Shown one piece after another: positions 1 through 8,886 of a DNA stretch of 64,000 nucleotides (position 1 is its first letter; each line of letters opens with the position of its first letter). The stretch is from Solimonas flava DSM 18980 (GTDB lineage: Bacteria > Pseudomonadota > Gammaproteobacteria > Nevskiales > Nevskiaceae). Made by a program: the position numbers and the translations under genes. Under the pieces are notes generated by a model that saw only the letters and a program-made list of their open reading frames with translations, was not told where the DNA came from and did not search any database. The DNA lies in the NCBI RefSeq assembly GCF_000426685.1, contig NZ_AUFV01000002.1, positions 248,001-312,000 of the forward strand, in the 5' to 3' direction.

Positions 1-201
1 CGAACTCGCGCATGACCTGCGCGGCGGCGGCGATCTCGCCGACCGTCTCTTTCTTGACGCGCAGGCCGGTGAGGATCGCCGCGGTCATCACCGGCGAGAC
101 TTCGCCGCGCATGATCTGCCGCATCAGGCCGACCATTTCGTCGTGGAAGATCTCGCGGTGTTCGATCGTGCGCTGCAGCGCCTGCTGCGGGCTCAGCGTG
201 C

Positions 202-205
<4 letters not shown>
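1..205 (-). CDS. trpD: Anthranilate phosphoribosyltransferase, N-terminal part only
   Basis: This is the first 68 codons of a gene that leaves the window. The enzyme transfers phosphoribosyl from PRPP to anthranilate, the second committed step of tryptophan synthesis in the cytoplasm. The visible part starts [17 protein letters not shown] and contains a stretch on mutation-tolerant helices typical of the TrpD N-terminal domain ([18 protein letters not shown], then a [16 protein letters not shown] segment). The ATG overlaps the trpG stop codon as ATGA, so the two are translationally coupled. Catalytic residues lie outside the window. Identity is firm because of the family-typical N terminus and the trpG neighbour. 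Confidence 0.93.
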
Positions 206-786
<581 letters not shown>

Positions 787-1115
787 GGCGTCGTGCCTCT
801 TTGCAGTTTGAAACGGCGGGGCCGGGAACCGGCCGCGGGCCCGGCGCTCAGGCGCGGGGCGGGGGTGCTGCTGCCATTTCAGCGACGCCAGCGATTCATG
901 ATGTCTCGACCGTTCCCGGTGCACGAAAGGCCGCCATTGTAGCCGGCCGCGCCGGCGCCGACACGCGCGCCGTCCGCTTCGCCCCGCCGGTTTTGGAATA
1001 AGGACAGGGCCAGATGTTCTTTCCGTCGCCGGGGGGCGATTCCTTACAGTCCGCGCCATTTTCCGCGCGGCGCGGCGCGCCGCTGCGGGTATCGACAAGA
1101 CATCAGGGGTTGCGC
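787..1115. other. Divergent intergenic region between trpG and the TonB receptor gene
   Basis: About 330 bases separate the two divergent starts. I see the trpG ribosome-binding site (AAAGAGG, minus strand) near 797-803 and an AGGGG ribosome-binding site ahead of the receptor ATG at 1116. I see no Fur-like palindrome, no leader peptide rich in Trp codons and no clear terminator. Confidence 0.6.
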
Positions 1116-3512
1116 ATGGTTCGGGGATCGGTCCGTGGTCGGGGCGTCGTGCTGTTGCTGTCGTGGGGCTGGGCATCGGCCTGGGCGCAGGATGTGGCGC
1201 CGGCCGACGCGCCCGAAACGCTGCCAACGATCGCGCTGCCGGCCGAGGCGCCGCCGCCGCTGCCGCCCGCCGGGGCTGAGCCGGCCGACGCTGCGCTCGG
1301 CGAGGTGATCGTCACCGCGCGCAAGCGCGCCGAGCGCCTGCAGGACGTGCCGGTCTCGGTGCAGGCGTTCTCGGCCGAGCAGCTCGACGCGCGCGGCATC
1401 CAGGACGTCCGCGACCTGAGCCTCGCAGTGCCGGGTCTGACCGTCACCGATCTGGGCGGCTACAACCTGATCTACCTGCGCGGCATCGGCACCGACATCT
1501 TCATTCCGTCGGCCGAGCCGAGCGTCGCCACCTACATCGACGGCGTCTATTTCCCGTCCGGGCACAGCCTGGCGCAGTCGTTCGGCGCGATCGAGCGCGT
1601 CGAAGTGCTCAAGGGACCGCAGGGCACGCTGTTCGGCCGCAATTCGACCGGCGGCGCGGTGTCGATCTGGAGCAAGAATCCCGGGCCGCAGGCCGAGACC
1701 TCGATCCAGGCCAGCTATGCGCCGCGCTTCGACGACAGCCGCACGCGCGTCTACACCAACGTGCCGCTGGCCTCGAATCTCGCCGCCAGCCTGTCGGCTT
1801 ACTACCACCATGCCGACAACATCTACACGCTCGACAACGGCAGCGGCGATCAGCTGCCGGCCGAGATCGGCAAGGGCGCGCGCCTGAAGGTCGGCATCGA
1901 CTTCAGCGACGAAGTGTCGCTGCAGCTCGCCGGCTTCGCCGCGCAGCAGCGCGGCACCAGCACGACGGCGTCGGCGAACGTGCGGCCGTCGGCGCTGCTC
2001 GGTGCGACCCTGCCGGCGGAGACGCGCGACTACGTCGTCACCGCCAACTCGGAGCCGAGTCTGACGACCGATTCGCGCGCCGCCTACGCGATCCTCAACT
2101 GGAACCATCCGGGCGTCGACACCAAGCTGCTCGGCAGCTACTACCGGGTGCGCGCCTACGATTACGTCTACGACTTCGACGACACGCGCCAGCCGATCGC
2201 CACCTACGGCGCCGACGACGAATACCAGCGCTTCGTGACCAGCGAGCTCCAGTTCACGTCCAACGCCGACAGCTGGGGTGCGGACTGGCTGAAATGGGTC
2301 GGCGGCCTGTACTACCTGAACAGCGAGGGCGGCTACGATCCGGGCTATCTGCGCCTGCTCGATTCCGTGCAGCTGCCCGGTCTCGTGTCGCGGCTGCCGC
2401 CGATCATCCGCAATCCGCTCAACACCTTGATCGACCGGCTCGGGCTGCCGCAGTCGCTGACGTTCTACTTCACCGGCCTGCTCGAGACCGAGTCGTACTC
2501 GGCCTACCTGCAGAGCACGGCGAGCGTCACCGACTGGTTCGACATCACGCTCGGCGGCCGCTGGCAGCGCGAGCGGCGGCGCCTCGCGCAGTCCGACGTC
2601 GACATCGGCGCGCACGATGCGCTGCTCCACTATTCGTTCTTGCCCGAAGAAACCAGCGCCACCAATTTCTCGCCGAAGGTTTCGCTCGACTTGCGGCCGC
2701 TGCCGGATCTGCTGGCGTACGCCTCGTTCCAGCAGGGTTTCAAGAGCGGCACGTACAACATCATCAACATCTTCGTGCAGCCCGAGTACGTGAAGCCGGA
2801 GAAGGTCACGGCCTACGAGCTGGGCGTGAAGAGCGAGTGGTTCGACCGTACGCTGCGCGTCAACGCCGCCGTGTTCCAGAACGATATTCGCGATCTGCAG
2901 ACCGGCTTCATGTCGTTCACCTCGGGCGGGGCGATCAACCTCGAGAACGCCGGCAAGGCGCGCATCCGCGGCTTCGAGCTGGAGACCGTCTGGCGGCCCT
3001 TGCCGAAACTCGATCCGGGCCTGCAGATCGGCGGCAACGCCAGCTGGCTCGATGCCAAGTACCTCAGCTACGACAACGCCCGCGGCTTCTGCGTGCGCGG
3101 CGACCCGCACAGCCCGACCAGCTGCAACGTGCTGCCGGACGGCATCGCCTACGGCAACGGCGACTTTTCCGGCAACCAGATCGTGCGCACGCCGAAGTTC
3201 AGCGGCACGCTGAGCCTGAGCCAGGGCTTCGAGGTGCCGGGCGGGCGCTTCGAGATCGCCGGCGACTGGTACTACAACTCGGGCTACTACTATCTGGCGC
3301 AGAACACGCCGGAGACCTTCGAGAATGCCTACGACGTCGTCAACGCGCGCATCAGCTACCTGTATCGCCGCTACGGCCTGCTGGTCACGGTATTCGGCGA
3401 CAACCTCGGCGACGAGCGCTACGACCTCGCGCAGTTCCATACCGACTTCGGCCGCCAGGACTCGCTGGCGCCGCCGCGGACCTGGGGCCTGCGCCTCAAT
3501 CTGGATTTCTGA
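1116..3512 (+). CDS. TonB-dependent outer-membrane receptor
   Basis: About 798 residues. A signal peptide (residues 1-25, ending ASAWAQ) and a proline/alanine-rich spacer lead to a TonB-box-like GEVIVTA near 62-68. A plug domain follows with the typical [12 protein letters not shown] start and the [19 protein letters not shown] motif, then a long beta-barrel that ends in an aromatic residue (LRLNLDF). It is predicted to import a bulky ligand across the outer membrane using TonB energy. The subtype resembles receptors abundant in sphingomonads and caulobacters; the ligand is unknown. The frame extends upstream to 1014, but 1116 is preferred because it gives a clean signal peptide and has AGGGG upstream. 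No tonB/exbBD and no Fur-like box are adjacent. Confidence 0.9.
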   Translation: MVRGSVRGRGVVLLLSWGWASAWAQDVAPADAPETLPTIALPAEAPPPLPPAGAEPADAALGEVIVTARKRAERLQDVPVSVQAFSAEQLDARGIQDVRDLSLAVPGLTVTDLGGYNLIYLRGIGTDIFIPSAEPSVATYIDGVYFPSGHSLAQSFGAIERVEVLKGPQGTLFGRNSTGGAVSIWSKNPGPQAETSIQASYAPRFDDSRTRVYTNVPLASNLAASLSAYYHHADNIYTLDNGSGDQLPAEIGKGARLKVGIDFSDEVSLQLAGFAAQQRGTSTTASANVRPSALLGATLPAETRDYVVTANSEPSLTTDSRAAYAILNWNHPGVDTKLLGSYYRVRAYDYVYDFDDTRQPIATYGADDEYQRFVTSELQFTSNADSWGADWLKWVGGLYYLNSEGGYDPGYLRLLDSVQLPGLVSRLPPIIRNPLNTLIDRLGLPQSLTFYFTGLLETESYSAYLQSTASVTDWFDITLGGRWQRERRRLAQSDVDIGAHDALLHYSFLPEETSATNFSPKVSLDLRPLPDLLAYASFQQGFKSGTYNIINIFVQPEYVKPEKVTAYELGVKSEWFDRTLRVNAAVFQNDIRDLQTGFMSFTSGGAINLENAGKARIRGFELETVWRPLPKLDPGLQIGGNASWLDAKYLSYDNARGFCVRGDPHSPTSCNVLPDGIAYGNGDFSGNQIVRTPKFSGTLSLSQGFEVPGGRFEIAGDWYYNSGYYYLAQNTPETFENAYDVVNARISYLYRRYGLLVTVFGDNLGDERYDLAQFHTDFGRQDSLAPPRTWGLRLNLDF

Positions 3513-3560
3513 GCGCGCTGCCCCGACCATACGCGCGCTCGACACCACCGGGAGGGACCG

Positions 3561-3980
3561 ATGTCCCAGGAATCTTTGTTTCACGCCCTGCTCGGCGGCG
3601 CGCTGATCGGCGCCGCCGCCAGCCTGCTGCTGCTCGGCAGCGGGCGCATCGCCGGCATCAGCGGCATGTTCGGCAATCTGCTGACCGGCCGCGCCACGCC
3701 GGTCGCGCTGCTGTTCCTCGCCGGTCTGCTCGCCGCGCCGTGGCTGGCCGGCGCGCTCGGCGCCTGGTCGCGGCCGGATTTTCTCGCCGCGCCGGCCTGG
3801 CCGAAGCTGCTGCTCGCCGGCCTGCTGGTCGGCGTCGGCACGCAGCTCGGTTCCGGCTGCACCAGCGGCCACGGCGTCTGCGGACTCGCCAACCGCTCGC
3901 CGCGCAGCCTGACCGCGACCGCGGTGTTCATGGGCGTCGCGGCGCTGGTCGTCGCCTTCGGTTTCGGAGGCCTGGCATGA
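3561..3980 (+). CDS. YeeE/YedE family membrane protein, first half of a pair
   Basis: This 139-residue protein has four hydrophobic segments and belongs to the YeeE/YedE (DUF395) family, whose members transport sulfur species such as thiosulfate. The conserved cysteine motif GSGCTSGHGVCGL is at about residues 97-109. Many bacteria encode the transporter as two short proteins, as here (PmpA/PmpB type), instead of one long one. Its stop codon overlaps the next start (ATGA), so the two halves are probably made together. No rhodanese, sulfur dioxygenase or BigR gene is adjacent, so the usual sulfide-detoxification context is missing. Confidence 0.85.
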   Translation: MSQESLFHALLGGALIGAAASLLLLGSGRIAGISGMFGNLLTGRATPVALLFLAGLLAAPWLAGALGAWSRPDFLAAPAWPKLLLAGLLVGVGTQLGSGCTSGHGVCGLANRSPRSLTATAVFMGVAALVVAFGFGGLA

Positions 3981-4426
3981 AGCTCGCCGCGCTGCTGTCC
4001 GGTTTGCTGTTCGGCGTCGGCCTGCTGATTTCCGGCATGGCCGACCCGCACAAGGTGCTGGCCTTCCTCGACGTCACCGGCGCCTGGGACCCGTCGCTGG
4101 CCTTCGTGATGGGCGCCGCGCTGCTGACGGCGATGCCGGCCTTCGTCTATGCGCGCCGCCGCGGCCGCACGCTGCTCGGCGACGCGCCGATCGAACTGCC
4201 GGCGCGCGCGCCGATCACGCCGCAACTGGTCGGCGGCGCCGCGCTGTTCGGGCTCGGCTGGGGCCTGTCCGGCCTGTGCCCGGGGCCGGCGCTGATCTCG
4301 GCCAGCGGCGGCAGCCTGGGCGCGATCGTGTTCGTCGCGGCGATGGGCGCCGGCATGTGGCTGGCGTTCCAGTGGTCGCGCCGGCGCTCGGACGCGGCGC
4401 TCGCCGACGCGCCGCTGCGCGGCTGA
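3977..4426 (+). CDS. YeeE/YedE family membrane protein, second half of a pair
   Basis: This 149-residue partner of the preceding gene starts at the overlapping ATGA. Hydrophobic helices are clear at the N terminus (LLSGLLFGVGLLISGMADP), in the middle and at the C terminus. The second-half cysteine motif is GLSGLCPGPAL. The conserved N-terminal GMADPxKVLAFLD stretch is diagnostic of the second half of YeeE-like transporters. It is predicted to form a sulfur-compound channel in the inner membrane with the upstream protein. It ends only a few bases before the convergent porin gene, with no obvious terminator. Confidence 0.85.
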   Translation: MKLAALLSGLLFGVGLLISGMADPHKVLAFLDVTGAWDPSLAFVMGAALLTAMPAFVYARRRGRTLLGDAPIELPARAPITPQLVGGAALFGLGWGLSGLCPGPALISASGGSLGAIVFVAAMGAGMWLAFQWSRRRSDAALADAPLRG

Positions 4427-4433
4427 GCGCGCC

Positions 4434-5843
4434 TCACCAGGCCAGACCGAGCTCCAGCCCGAGATAGTCGCTGTCGTGCGCGCCGGCGGCGCGCAGGCTC
4501 GCGCCGGCCGCGTAGTGCACGTATTCCAGCGCGAGGCTGGCGTGCGCGTTGACGCGCCAGTCGGCGCGCAGCTGGCTGTAGCTGCCGGTCCAGCGATGGC
4601 CGCGGCCGGCGGTGCCGGCGACCGGCAGATCCGGTTGCAGGTAGACCGCGTCGGCGCGCGTCTGCCGCCATTGCAATCCCCAGGCCGCGGCCAGCGTCAG
4701 GCCGGCGGCCGGGCTCAGGCTCAGCGAGGGGCGCAGGTGCAGCAGGTTCACGTAGCCGGTATAGCCGGCGAGCGTGAAGTAGCTGCCGTTCGGGAACAGC
4801 GGATTGAAGGTTTCGAGGCGGCCGTCGCCGGCGCGGCGGTCGCCCGACGCCGCTTCGCCCTGCAGGCCCAGCCGCGGCGTCCACGGCAGCGCGCCGAAAC
4901 GCCAGCCGCCGCGCGCGCCCAGCGCCCAGGCGCGCACGTCGGCGGCGCCGACGCGGCCGCGCTGGCCCATCGCTTCGAGATCCCAGTCGAGACGGTCGGA
5001 GGCCTGCGGCAGCGTGCCGGCAAAGCGCAGGTCGACGATGTCGCGATGCTCGTCGCCGGCGGCGTCGCCGTAGCGCGCATCGTCCTGGCCGTAGCGCGAG
5101 TAGTACGCGGACAGCTCGTTGTCGCCGAGCACCTGGCGCTCGGCACGCAGCGTGTGGAACACGAGATGGCCGTTGGAACGGTCGTCGAAGTCGCGCCCGT
5201 CGCGGTACTGCACCGGCCGGCTGACGAAGCCGATCAGCCGCCAGCGGCCGCGCTCGAAGTTGAGCCAGGCGGCGTCGAAGGACTGGCGCACGTTGGGGCC
5301 GTTGCGCAGCGAGACGAAGCGCTGCAGGTCGAACGCGAAATCCTGGCGGCCGACGCGCGCGTTCAGCACGCCGCCGGCCAGCGGCTGCCGGTAGGCGAGA
5401 AAGGCGAGGCGCAGATCGAGGCGGTTGGCGTCGGCCGGTCCGACCTCGTCCTTGCCGTAGGCGCGCACGTCCTCGAGCTGCGCGAACGCGCGCCAGCGCT
5501 CGACGCGCAGGTCGGCATGCAGCTGCGCGCGCTGCAGCAGGTAGCGGTCGGCGTCGCGCTCGCCGCTGCCGAGCCGCGGCGCGTCGCTGGCCTCGTAGCG
5601 CTCGCGCAGGTTGGCGCCGAACGAGACGAAGCGTCGCGCGTCGCCGCCGGGCAGCGCGACGTACTTGAGGGCGTCGAAGGCTTCGTCGCGCAAGGCCGGA
5701 TCGGCGAGCGGCGACCAGTCCTCCTGCCAGCGATTGCTCAGCGGTACCGGCCGCGGCGCGGGGCCGTCATCGGCGAGCGCCGGTGCCGCCAGCCCGGCGC
5801 AGCCCAGGCCGAGCAGCGCGGCGGCGATGCGCAGCGGCGTCAT
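4434..5843 (-). CDS. Alginate-export (AlgE-like) family outer-membrane porin
   Basis: This 469-residue protein has a signal peptide (residues 1-24, ending PALA). A beta-barrel pattern follows with the family features FGANLRERYE, the ARVGRQDF strand and an FVSLRNGPNVRQSFD loop that recur in the alginate-export domain (Pfam PF13372). The chain ends in an aromatic residue (LELGLAW), as expected for an outer-membrane barrel. Despite the family name, most members outside Pseudomonas are porins of unknown substrate, and no alginate genes are here. It lies 34 bases after the VOC gene and is probably the last gene of the minus-strand run. Confidence 0.82.
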   Translation of the reverse strand: MTPLRIAAALLGLGCAGLAAPALADDGPAPRPVPLSNRWQEDWSPLADPALRDEAFDALKYVALPGGDARRFVSFGANLRERYEASDAPRLGSGERDADRYLLQRAQLHADLRVERWRAFAQLEDVRAYGKDEVGPADANRLDLRLAFLAYRQPLAGGVLNARVGRQDFAFDLQRFVSLRNGPNVRQSFDAAWLNFERGRWRLIGFVSRPVQYRDGRDFDDRSNGHLVFHTLRAERQVLGDNELSAYYSRYGQDDARYGDAAGDEHRDIVDLRFAGTLPQASDRLDWDLEAMGQRGRVGAADVRAWALGARGGWRFGALPWTPRLGLQGEAASGDRRAGDGRLETFNPLFPNGSYFTLAGYTGYVNLLHLRPSLSLSPAAGLTLAAAWGLQWRQTRADAVYLQPDLPVAGTAGRGHRWTGSYSQLRADWRVNAHASLALEYVHYAAGASLRAAGAHDSDYLGLELGLAW

Positions 5844-5877
5844 CGCGCAGCCTCGCCGGCGCTGCGGCGCGACGACT

Positions 5878-6798
5878 TCAGCCGCGCGCCGCGGCGGGCG
5901 CGGCGGCGGGCACGGCGTGGATCTCGGCGATGTAGCCGCCGGGGAAGCGCACGATCGCGCTCTGCCGGGTCGCCGCGCGGTACGGGCCGGCGAGCAGCGC
6001 GGCGCCGCTGGCCTGCGCGCGGCTCAGCGTCGCGGCGAGATCGTCGACGGCGTAGCCGGTCAGCTCATGGCCGTACGGATACGGCAGATGGCCGTCGCTG
6101 ACCAGCACCAGCATCCGGCCGAAATCCGATTCGAGCGCGATGCGGCGGAAGGTCTCGCCCGTGCGGCCGATCTCGCCGGCGTCGGCGCGGGCCTCGTCAC
6201 CGAGCACGCGGCCGCCGGAGAAGCGCAGGAAGGCGCGCACGAAGGCGTCGGCGCGATCGGCCGGCACGTAGACGCGGTTCTCCGGCACCGAGGCGAGCGG
6301 CGCGTAATGCGGCGCCTCGAAGTGCCAGTACAGCTGCATCCGCACGCCGCCCGGCCACTCGATCACGGCGTCGACGCCGATCGGGTCCTTGAACGGTTCG
6401 ACGACGATCGAGGCGCCGGCCGCGCGCGCGGCGCGGATCGCCGCGTCCATGTCGCGCACCAGATAGCCGCTGCGTTCGGAGCCGAACGGCTGCGGGATCG
6501 GCGTCGTGAAGGCGAAGGTCGACAGCGTGCCGGCCGGCGTCCACACGTACTGCAGCTCGGCACTGCTCGGCGTCGGCGTGATCGTCGCAGTGACGCGCTT
6601 CGACGGCTGGCCGCCGAAGGTCGCGGTGAAGCTGTCGACGAAGGCGTCGAAGTCGGCCGGCGCGACGTAGACATGCGTGGTGTCGTACTGCGGGCCGACG
6701 GCGATCGGCGCCGCTTTGGGCGCGGCGAACACGGGTGCGGCGGTGAGGCCGAGCGCGAGCAGGGCGGGGCGGGCGGCGCGGCGCAGGAACGGCGGCAT
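5878..6798 (-). CDS. Secreted protein with two VOC (glyoxalase-like) domains
   Basis: About 306 residues. A signal peptide (1-25, ending PVFAA) is followed by two beta-alpha-beta VOC modules, roughly 35-160 and 170-295. The first has FVTPIPQPFGSERSGYLV-like features (read here as FTTPIPQPFGSERSGYLV) with the recurring pattern of a polar ridge and RAAGASIVVEPFKDPIG. The second ends IVRFPGGYIAEIHAV, whose final Glu is where this fold usually binds metal. Two fused modules can form one complete active site. Export to the periplasm is unusual for glyoxalase-type enzymes, and the substrate cannot be inferred. It lies just downstream of the MFS exporter gene. Confidence 0.78.
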   Translation of the reverse strand: MPPFLRRAARPALLALGLTAAPVFAAPKAAPIAVGPQYDTTHVYVAPADFDAFVDSFTATFGGQPSKRVTATITPTPSSAELQYVWTPAGTLSTFAFTTPIPQPFGSERSGYLVRDMDAAIRAARAAGASIVVEPFKDPIGVDAVIEWPGGVRMQLYWHFEAPHYAPLASVPENRVYVPADRADAFVRAFLRFSGGRVLGDEARADAGEIGRTGETFRRIALESDFGRMLVLVSDGHLPYPYGHELTGYAVDDLAATLSRAQASGAALLAGPYRAATRQSAIVRFPGGYIAEIHAVPAAAPAAARG

Positions 6799-6820
6799 GG
6801 CGGTCTCCGGGATGGCGGGA

Positions 6821-8446
6821 TCAGGAACGGGGCTCGAGTCCGGCCGCGGGCTCCGGCGGGCCGGGCTGGCGCGGATCGAGCGCGATGAAGTGGCGCACGA
6901 CCGGCGGCGCGGTACCGACGTGGAAGCGGGTCGCCTCGCGCTGCAGGTCGGCGTCGGCGTGCGAGACGCGGCGGTGCTGGCGCAGATGCTCGGCCCAGGA
7001 TTCGACGAGAAACCACTCGACGACGCGCTCGGGCTCGGCAGTGTCCTCGTGCACGCCCCACAGGTAGGCGCCGTCGCGGCGGCGGCCGCGCGACAGCGTC
7101 GACAGCACGCGCAGGAAGGCGGCGCGGTCGCCGGCGCGGATGCGGTACTCGATCTGCACCATCACCGGGCCGCGGTCGCGCTCGACCGGCGCGGCGAGCT
7201 GCGGCTCCGGCCAGTGGTGCGCGGCCTGCAGATCGGCGTCGCCGCCCGGCAGGCGCACGCGCTGCAGCAGCAGCGCGACGATGACCAGCCCGGCGGCCGC
7301 CGCGAGCAGCGTCGCCGGCACGCCGATCTGCTGCGCGACCAGGCCCCAGATCAGGCTGCCGGCGGCCATCGCGCCATTGAAGACGGTGAGGTACACGGCG
7401 AGCCCGCGGCCGCGCACCCAGTTCGGCAGCACGCCCTGGGCGACGCCGTTGAGCGTGGTCAGCGCGATGATCCAGCCGACGCCGAGCGCGAGCAGCAGGA
7501 CGATCGCCAGCGGCTTCGGCGGCGCCAGCGCGAGCAGGCCCATCACCGCGGCGGCGATCAGCGACGCGCACAGCACCGCGCCGTCGTTGCCGAGCCGCTC
7601 GCGCAGCGACGGCAGCAGCAGTGCGCCGCCGATCGCGCCGGCGCCGACGGCGCCGAGCAGCACGCCGTAGAAGCCGGCCGAGCCGCCGAGCATCTGGCGC
7701 GCCACCAGCGGCAGCAGCGCCCAGATCGCGCTGGCGAACAGGAAGAACACCGCGGCGCGCAGCAGCACCACATGCAGCTCGGCGCTGGCGCGCACGTAGC
7801 GCAGGCCGGCGCGGAACGCACCGATGAACTGCTCCGGCAGTTCGTCGCCGGCGTCGGCCTGGCGTCGCCACCACAGCAGCGCGGCGATCACGAAGGCGTA
7901 GCTGAGCACGTCGGCGCCGTAGGTGACGGCGGCGCCGAACGCGGCGAGCAGCGCGCCGCCGACCGCCGGGCCGATCGCGCGGGCGATGTTGAAGCCCAGC
8001 GAGTTGAGCGCGACCGCCGCCTTCAGATCGCTGCGCGGCACCAGCTCCGGCACGATCGCCTGCCAGGTCGGCGACATCAGCGCCGCGCCGACGCCGCCGA
8101 CGAAGGTCAGGCCGATCAGCGCGGCGACGCTGAGCTGGCCGCTGGCGGTGAGCGCGAGCAGGGCGGCGCTGACGGCGGCGAGCACCAGCTGCACGAAGAT
8201 CAGGAAGCGGCGGCGGTCGAGGATGTCCGACAGCACGCCGGCCGGGATCGCCAGCAGGAACACCGGCAGCGTCGCCGCGGTCTGGATCAGCGCCACCGCG
8301 GTCGGATTCGCCGACAGCTCGGTGACCATCCACGAGCTGGCGACGTCGCGCATGAACGTGCCGGTGTTGCCGAGCACGGTGGCCGCCCACAGCACGGCGA
8401 ACACCGGCTGGCGCAGCGGCGCGAAACTGCCGCCGGGCGCGCTCAT
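6821..8446 (-). CDS. MFS exporter (MFS_3 / EntS-like) with a C-terminal soluble domain
   Basis: The protein is 541 residues. Residues 1-410 form a major-facilitator transporter with 10 to 12 membrane helices and the loop motif SDILDRRRF between helices 2 and 3. The remaining 130 residues (from about VMVQIEYRIRAGDRAAFL) form a soluble domain resembling a dimeric alpha-beta barrel of the antibiotic-monooxygenase or stress-barrel type. This architecture is recognised as MFS_3 (EntS-like). The start at 8446 overlaps the DoxX stop (ATGA), which fixes it within a longer open frame. It is probably an exporter of a small toxic or signal molecule linked to the upstream amidohydrolase and hydrolase; the substrate is unknown. 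Confidence 0.86.
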   Translation of the reverse strand: MSAPGGSFAPLRQPVFAVLWAATVLGNTGTFMRDVASSWMVTELSANPTAVALIQTAATLPVFLLAIPAGVLSDILDRRRFLIFVQLVLAAVSAALLALTASGQLSVAALIGLTFVGGVGAALMSPTWQAIVPELVPRSDLKAAVALNSLGFNIARAIGPAVGGALLAAFGAAVTYGADVLSYAFVIAALLWWRRQADAGDELPEQFIGAFRAGLRYVRASAELHVVLLRAAVFFLFASAIWALLPLVARQMLGGSAGFYGVLLGAVGAGAIGGALLLPSLRERLGNDGAVLCASLIAAAVMGLLALAPPKPLAIVLLLALGVGWIIALTTLNGVAQGVLPNWVRGRGLAVYLTVFNGAMAAGSLIWGLVAQQIGVPATLLAAAAGLVIVALLLQRVRLPGGDADLQAAHHWPEPQLAAPVERDRGPVMVQIEYRIRAGDRAAFLRVLSTLSRGRRRDGAYLWGVHEDTAEPERVVEWFLVESWAEHLRQHRRVSHADADLQREATRFHVGTAPPVVRHFIALDPRQPGPPEPAAGLEPRS

Positions 8447-8886
8447 CGCCGCGGCTCCGCGCGCGCCAGCTCGTGCCAGGCGACGAGCACGAAGGCGCCG
8501 GCCAGGCCCAGATGCTCGAAGAAGGCATTGGCGAGCGCTGCGCGCGCCGCCGGCGCCGCGTCCCACCAGCGGTTGGCGACGACGCTCGCCGCCAGCGTGA
8601 AGCCGGCGAGCAGCAGCGCGCCGAGCCAGCGGCCGCGGCCGGACAGGATCGCCAGCGCCGCGCCGAGTTCGAGAACGATGACCAGCGCCGCCAGCGGCGC
8701 CGCCGGCGCCAGGCCGAAATGCCGCATCTCGGCGACAGCGCCGCCGAAGTCGAAGGCCTTGACCAGACCGCCCTGAAGGTAGGCGGCGCACAGCGCGAGC
8801 AGCGCCAGTCCGCGCACCGCCGGCGGGGCCAGCGCGCGCGCGGCGAGCGGGCGGAGGATCTGCGCTGCGCGCGGCATCGCGTTCAT
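8443..8886 (-). CDS. DoxX-family small membrane protein
   Basis: This 147-residue membrane protein has four hydrophobic helices. It shows the DoxX-type pattern AYLQGGLVKAFDF...AEMRHFGLAP, then an ALVIVLELGAALAIL helix. DoxX proteins are inner-membrane proteins associated with redox stress and with thiosulfate or sulfide oxidation in other organisms. The gene overlaps the amidohydrolase stop by one base (TGATG) and the next gene's start by four (ATGA). It is therefore tightly coupled in the operon. A second in-frame ATG at 8877 could be used instead. Confidence 0.85.
   Translation of the reverse strand: MNAMPRAAQILRPLAARALAPPAVRGLALLALCAAYLQGGLVKAFDFGGAVAEMRHFGLAPAAPLAALVIVLELGAALAILSGRGRWLGALLLAGFTLAASVVANRWWDAAPAARAALANAFFEHLGLAGAFVLVAWHELARAEPRR

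Noticed and set aside
1044-3872. Very long minus-strand open frame opposite the TonB receptor gene
   Set aside because: It is an artefact of high G+C content; the translation is low-complexity Arg/Ala/Glu, while the plus strand encodes a recognisable receptor.
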